A stretch of 64,000 nt of DNA. Origin: Lachnospiraceae bacterium. Lineage in GTDB: Bacteria > Bacillota > Clostridia > Lachnospirales > Lachnospiraceae. Below the pieces are notes generated by a model. That model ran no database searches. It saw only the letters and a list, made by a program, of their open reading frames with translations, and was not told where the DNA came from. The DNA lies in NCBI GenBank assembly GCA_017521605.1, contig JAFXCD010000013.1, positions 31,538-95,537 on the forward strand. Reading direction: 5' to 3'. The position numbers were made by a program, and so were the translations under genes. Shown one piece after another: positions 62,461 through 64,000 of this stretch. Each line of letters opens with the position of its first letter. The stretch's first letter is position 1.

Positions 62461-64000
62461 TTATACCTCTTCACCGGCTTTGATTCTGGCAGCCAAATCC
62501 TCAAGATACATCCATCGTTCCATTTTTTCCTCCAAATCAGCTTCGGCCACCTCCTTCTCCTTGATAAATTCATTCAACCTCACAAAATCACGGGCAAACT
62601 TAGGAATTTCTGCCTCCAGCTTCTCTATTTTCTCTTCTAATGCACTTATTTCTCCTTCGATACTTTCATAGTCCTTCTGCTCCTGGTAGGTAAATTTCAA
62701 CTTTTTCTTACGTCCTGCGTTCCAGTTATTGCGGTCTGTTTTTTCTTCAGCAGCGTTTGAACCATCATTACTGTTACTGGCTCTGATATTTTTCCCATCT
62801 ACTGTAATCACTCCTCCGGAAATATTCCCAGATGCCTCTCGTTCTCTTTTATGGTTTACATAATCCGTATAACCACCCTCGGACTGCATTAAGACACCAT
62901 CCCCTTCAAAGGAAAATATTCTACGCATTGTTCTATCCAGGAAATACCTGTCATGGGATACCGCTATTACTATTCCCGGAAAGGTATCCAGATAGTTCTC
63001 CAGTATGCGCAAAGTAGCAATATCCATATCATTGGTAGGCTCATCCAAAATCAGCACATTAGGTGCCTCCATCAGCACCTTGCACAGATATAGCCTACGC
63101 TTCTCTCCACCGGAAAGCTTACCTACAAGACCATACTGATCCTCCCCGGAAAACAGGAACTTCTCCAGCAAACGGGTAGCTGTAATACGTCCTTCAGCGG
63201 TTTCAATATACTCCGCTGTATCCCGGATATAATCAATCACTCTCTGGGTAGGTTTCATCGTTTCCTCACCGATTTCCTGGGCATAATACCCCAGCTTCAC
63301 GGTCTGCCCTATGGTAACCGTACCACTGTCAGGTGCCTCCAGGCCCATAATGATTTTCATCAGTGTAGACTTTCCGCAACCATTTTTACCAATAAAGCCC
63401 ACTCTGTCATTCTTTAAAAACAGGTAAGTAAAGTCCTCAATCAGTTTTTTCTCCCCATAAGCTTTACTGATACTCTCCAACTCCACTGTAGTCCTGCCCA
63501 ACCTGGAAGCCACGGAGGAAATCTCTACCACACCATCTTTTTCCGGTACCTTGGTATTTTTCAGTTCCTCATAGCGCTCCAGTCTGGCCTTTTGCTTGGT
63601 ACTGCGGGCTCTGGCACCACGCTTTACCCATTCCAGCTCCACACGTAAAATGGCATCCCGCTTTCTCCGGGAAGCCTCCTCCATTTCCTCTCTCTGAGCC
63701 TTCAGCTCCAGAAAGCCGGAATAATTGGTACTATAGCTGTAAATATGTCCCTTATCAATTTCCACAATACGATTGGACACACTGTCCAGAAAATACCTGT
63801 CATGGGTAATCATCACAATGGCACTACGCTGCTTTTTCAAGGTTTCTTCCAGCCAGTCGGACATTTCGTTGTCTAAATGGTTGGTAGGCTCATCCAATAC
63901 CAGCAAATCTGCCGGGCTCAAAAGCACAGCCACCAAAGCCAGTCTCTTCTTCTGCCCGCCGGACAGCTCCCCACATTTCTGCTCAAAATCATATACTCCC
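62461..64000 (-). CDS. Uup-like ABC-F ATPase, 5' part outside the window
   Basis: The gene runs into the right edge; 513 codons are present, and the reading frame is open back to position 64000 (GVYDFEQKCGELSGGQKKRLAL before the first in-window GTG). It contains the end of the first ABC domain (LLVLDEPTNHLD, MITHDRYFLD), a linker, and a full second ABC domain (Walker A GKNGCGKST, signature LSGGEKRRLYL, Walker B VLILDEPTNDMD). The C-terminal coiled coil (EISALEEKIEKLEAEIP) fits the Uup branch. ABC-F proteins act on the ribosome; no membrane part is expected. Confidence 0.92.
   Translation of the reverse strand, partial: GVYDFEQKCGELSGGQKKRLALVAVLLSPADLLVLDEPTNHLDNEMSDWLEETLKKQRSAIVMITHDRYFLDSVSNRIVEIDKGHIYSYSTNYSGFLELKAQREEMEEASRRKRDAILRVELEWVKRGARARSTKQKARLERYEELKNTKVPEKDGVVEISSVASRLGRTTVELESISKAYGEKKLIEDFTYLFLKNDRVGFIGKNGCGKSTLMKIIMGLEAPDSGTVTIGQTVKLGYYAQEIGEETMKPTQRVIDYIRDTAEYIETAEGRITATRLLEKFLFSGEDQYGLVGKLSGGEKRRLYLCKVLMEAPNVLILDEPTNDMDIATLRILENYLDTFPGIVIAVSHDRYFLDRTMRRIFSFEGDGVLMQSEGGYTDYVNHKREREASGNISGGVITVDGKNIRASNSNDGSNAAEEKTDRNNWNAGRKKKLKFTYQEQKDYESIEGEISALEEKIEKLEAEIPKFARDFVRLNEFIKEKEVAEADLEEKMERWMYLEDLAARIKAGEEV

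Noticed and set aside
63936-63936. GTG at 63936 as the start of the ABC-F gene
   Set aside because: The frame stays open to the window edge and the sequence before it contains the LSGGQ signature, so the true start is outside.

Overview
The window looks like a piece of the chromosome of a motile, polysaccharide-degrading Lachnospiraceae bacterium (Clostridia; Roseburia/Agathobacter/Butyrivibrio-like). The grounds are AT-rich DNA with strong AGGAGG ribosome binding sites, a Gram-positive flagellar hook/filament locus with FliW-CsrA control and two FlgK paralogs, a cell-wall-anchored multimodular GH10 xylanase, a GH8 oligoxylanase, a stand-alone PurH AICAR transformylase paired with PurO under a ZTP riboswitch, and a Gram-positive Tad pilus operon. 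The species assignment is inference. Almost every gene is on the minus strand; only two small membrane-anchored proteins are on the plus strand.

Layout, from right to left in the main direction of transcription. 64000-62461: 3' part of an Uup-like ABC-F ATPase. 62380-51943: a Tad/Flp pilus operon (ATPase, TadB, TadC, pilin, two pseudopilin-like proteins, CpaB, two unusual secreted cysteine-bearing proteins, prepilin peptidase) with a clear sigma-A promoter and a hairpin at its end. 51890-47065: a glycosyltransferase, then hisC, a DUF368 lipid-carrier transporter, a methyltransferase and hslO. 46431-42697: the potABCD polyamine transporter. 41738-39667: a small membrane protein and guaB. 39575-36662: an MBOAT/SGNH acyl-transfer pair. 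36468-30901: the xylanase. 30881-28744: promoter, ZTP riboswitch, purO and purH. 28626-26087: GH8 and a MATE transporter. 26047-21548: MoxR and a DUF58-transglutaminase fusion. 21529-18286: a YtrA-type GntR regulator with two ABC transporters and a palindromic operator.

18186-1 is the motility region. An EAL protein with a degenerate GGDEF domain precedes a sigma-28-type promoter and the operon flgM-flgN-flgK1-flgK2-flgL-fliW-csrA. A second sigma-28-type promoter drives flaG-fliD-fliS-fliT-like, and a third drives a short flagellin gene. The flagellin leader carries a hairpin with GGA in its loop plus a GGA-bearing Shine-Dalgarno, the layout known for CsrA control of hag in Bacillus subtilis; fliW and csrA are a few kilobases away. 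After the flagellin terminator comes a surface-glycan gene set (LicD, IspD/TarI-type cytidylyltransferase, YhcH/NanQ-like, CMP-sugar synthetase, SIS isomerase, 2-hydroxyacid dehydrogenase) that may decorate flagellin or the envelope.

The most unusual items are a 227-bp nested palindrome directly behind csrA, the Tad-linked 1324-residue surface protein with a cysteine-rich insert in a glycine-rich domain, the LicD/cytidylyltransferase/nonulosonate-type cluster behind flagellin, and an FMN-binding-like protein lacking the flavinylation motif.
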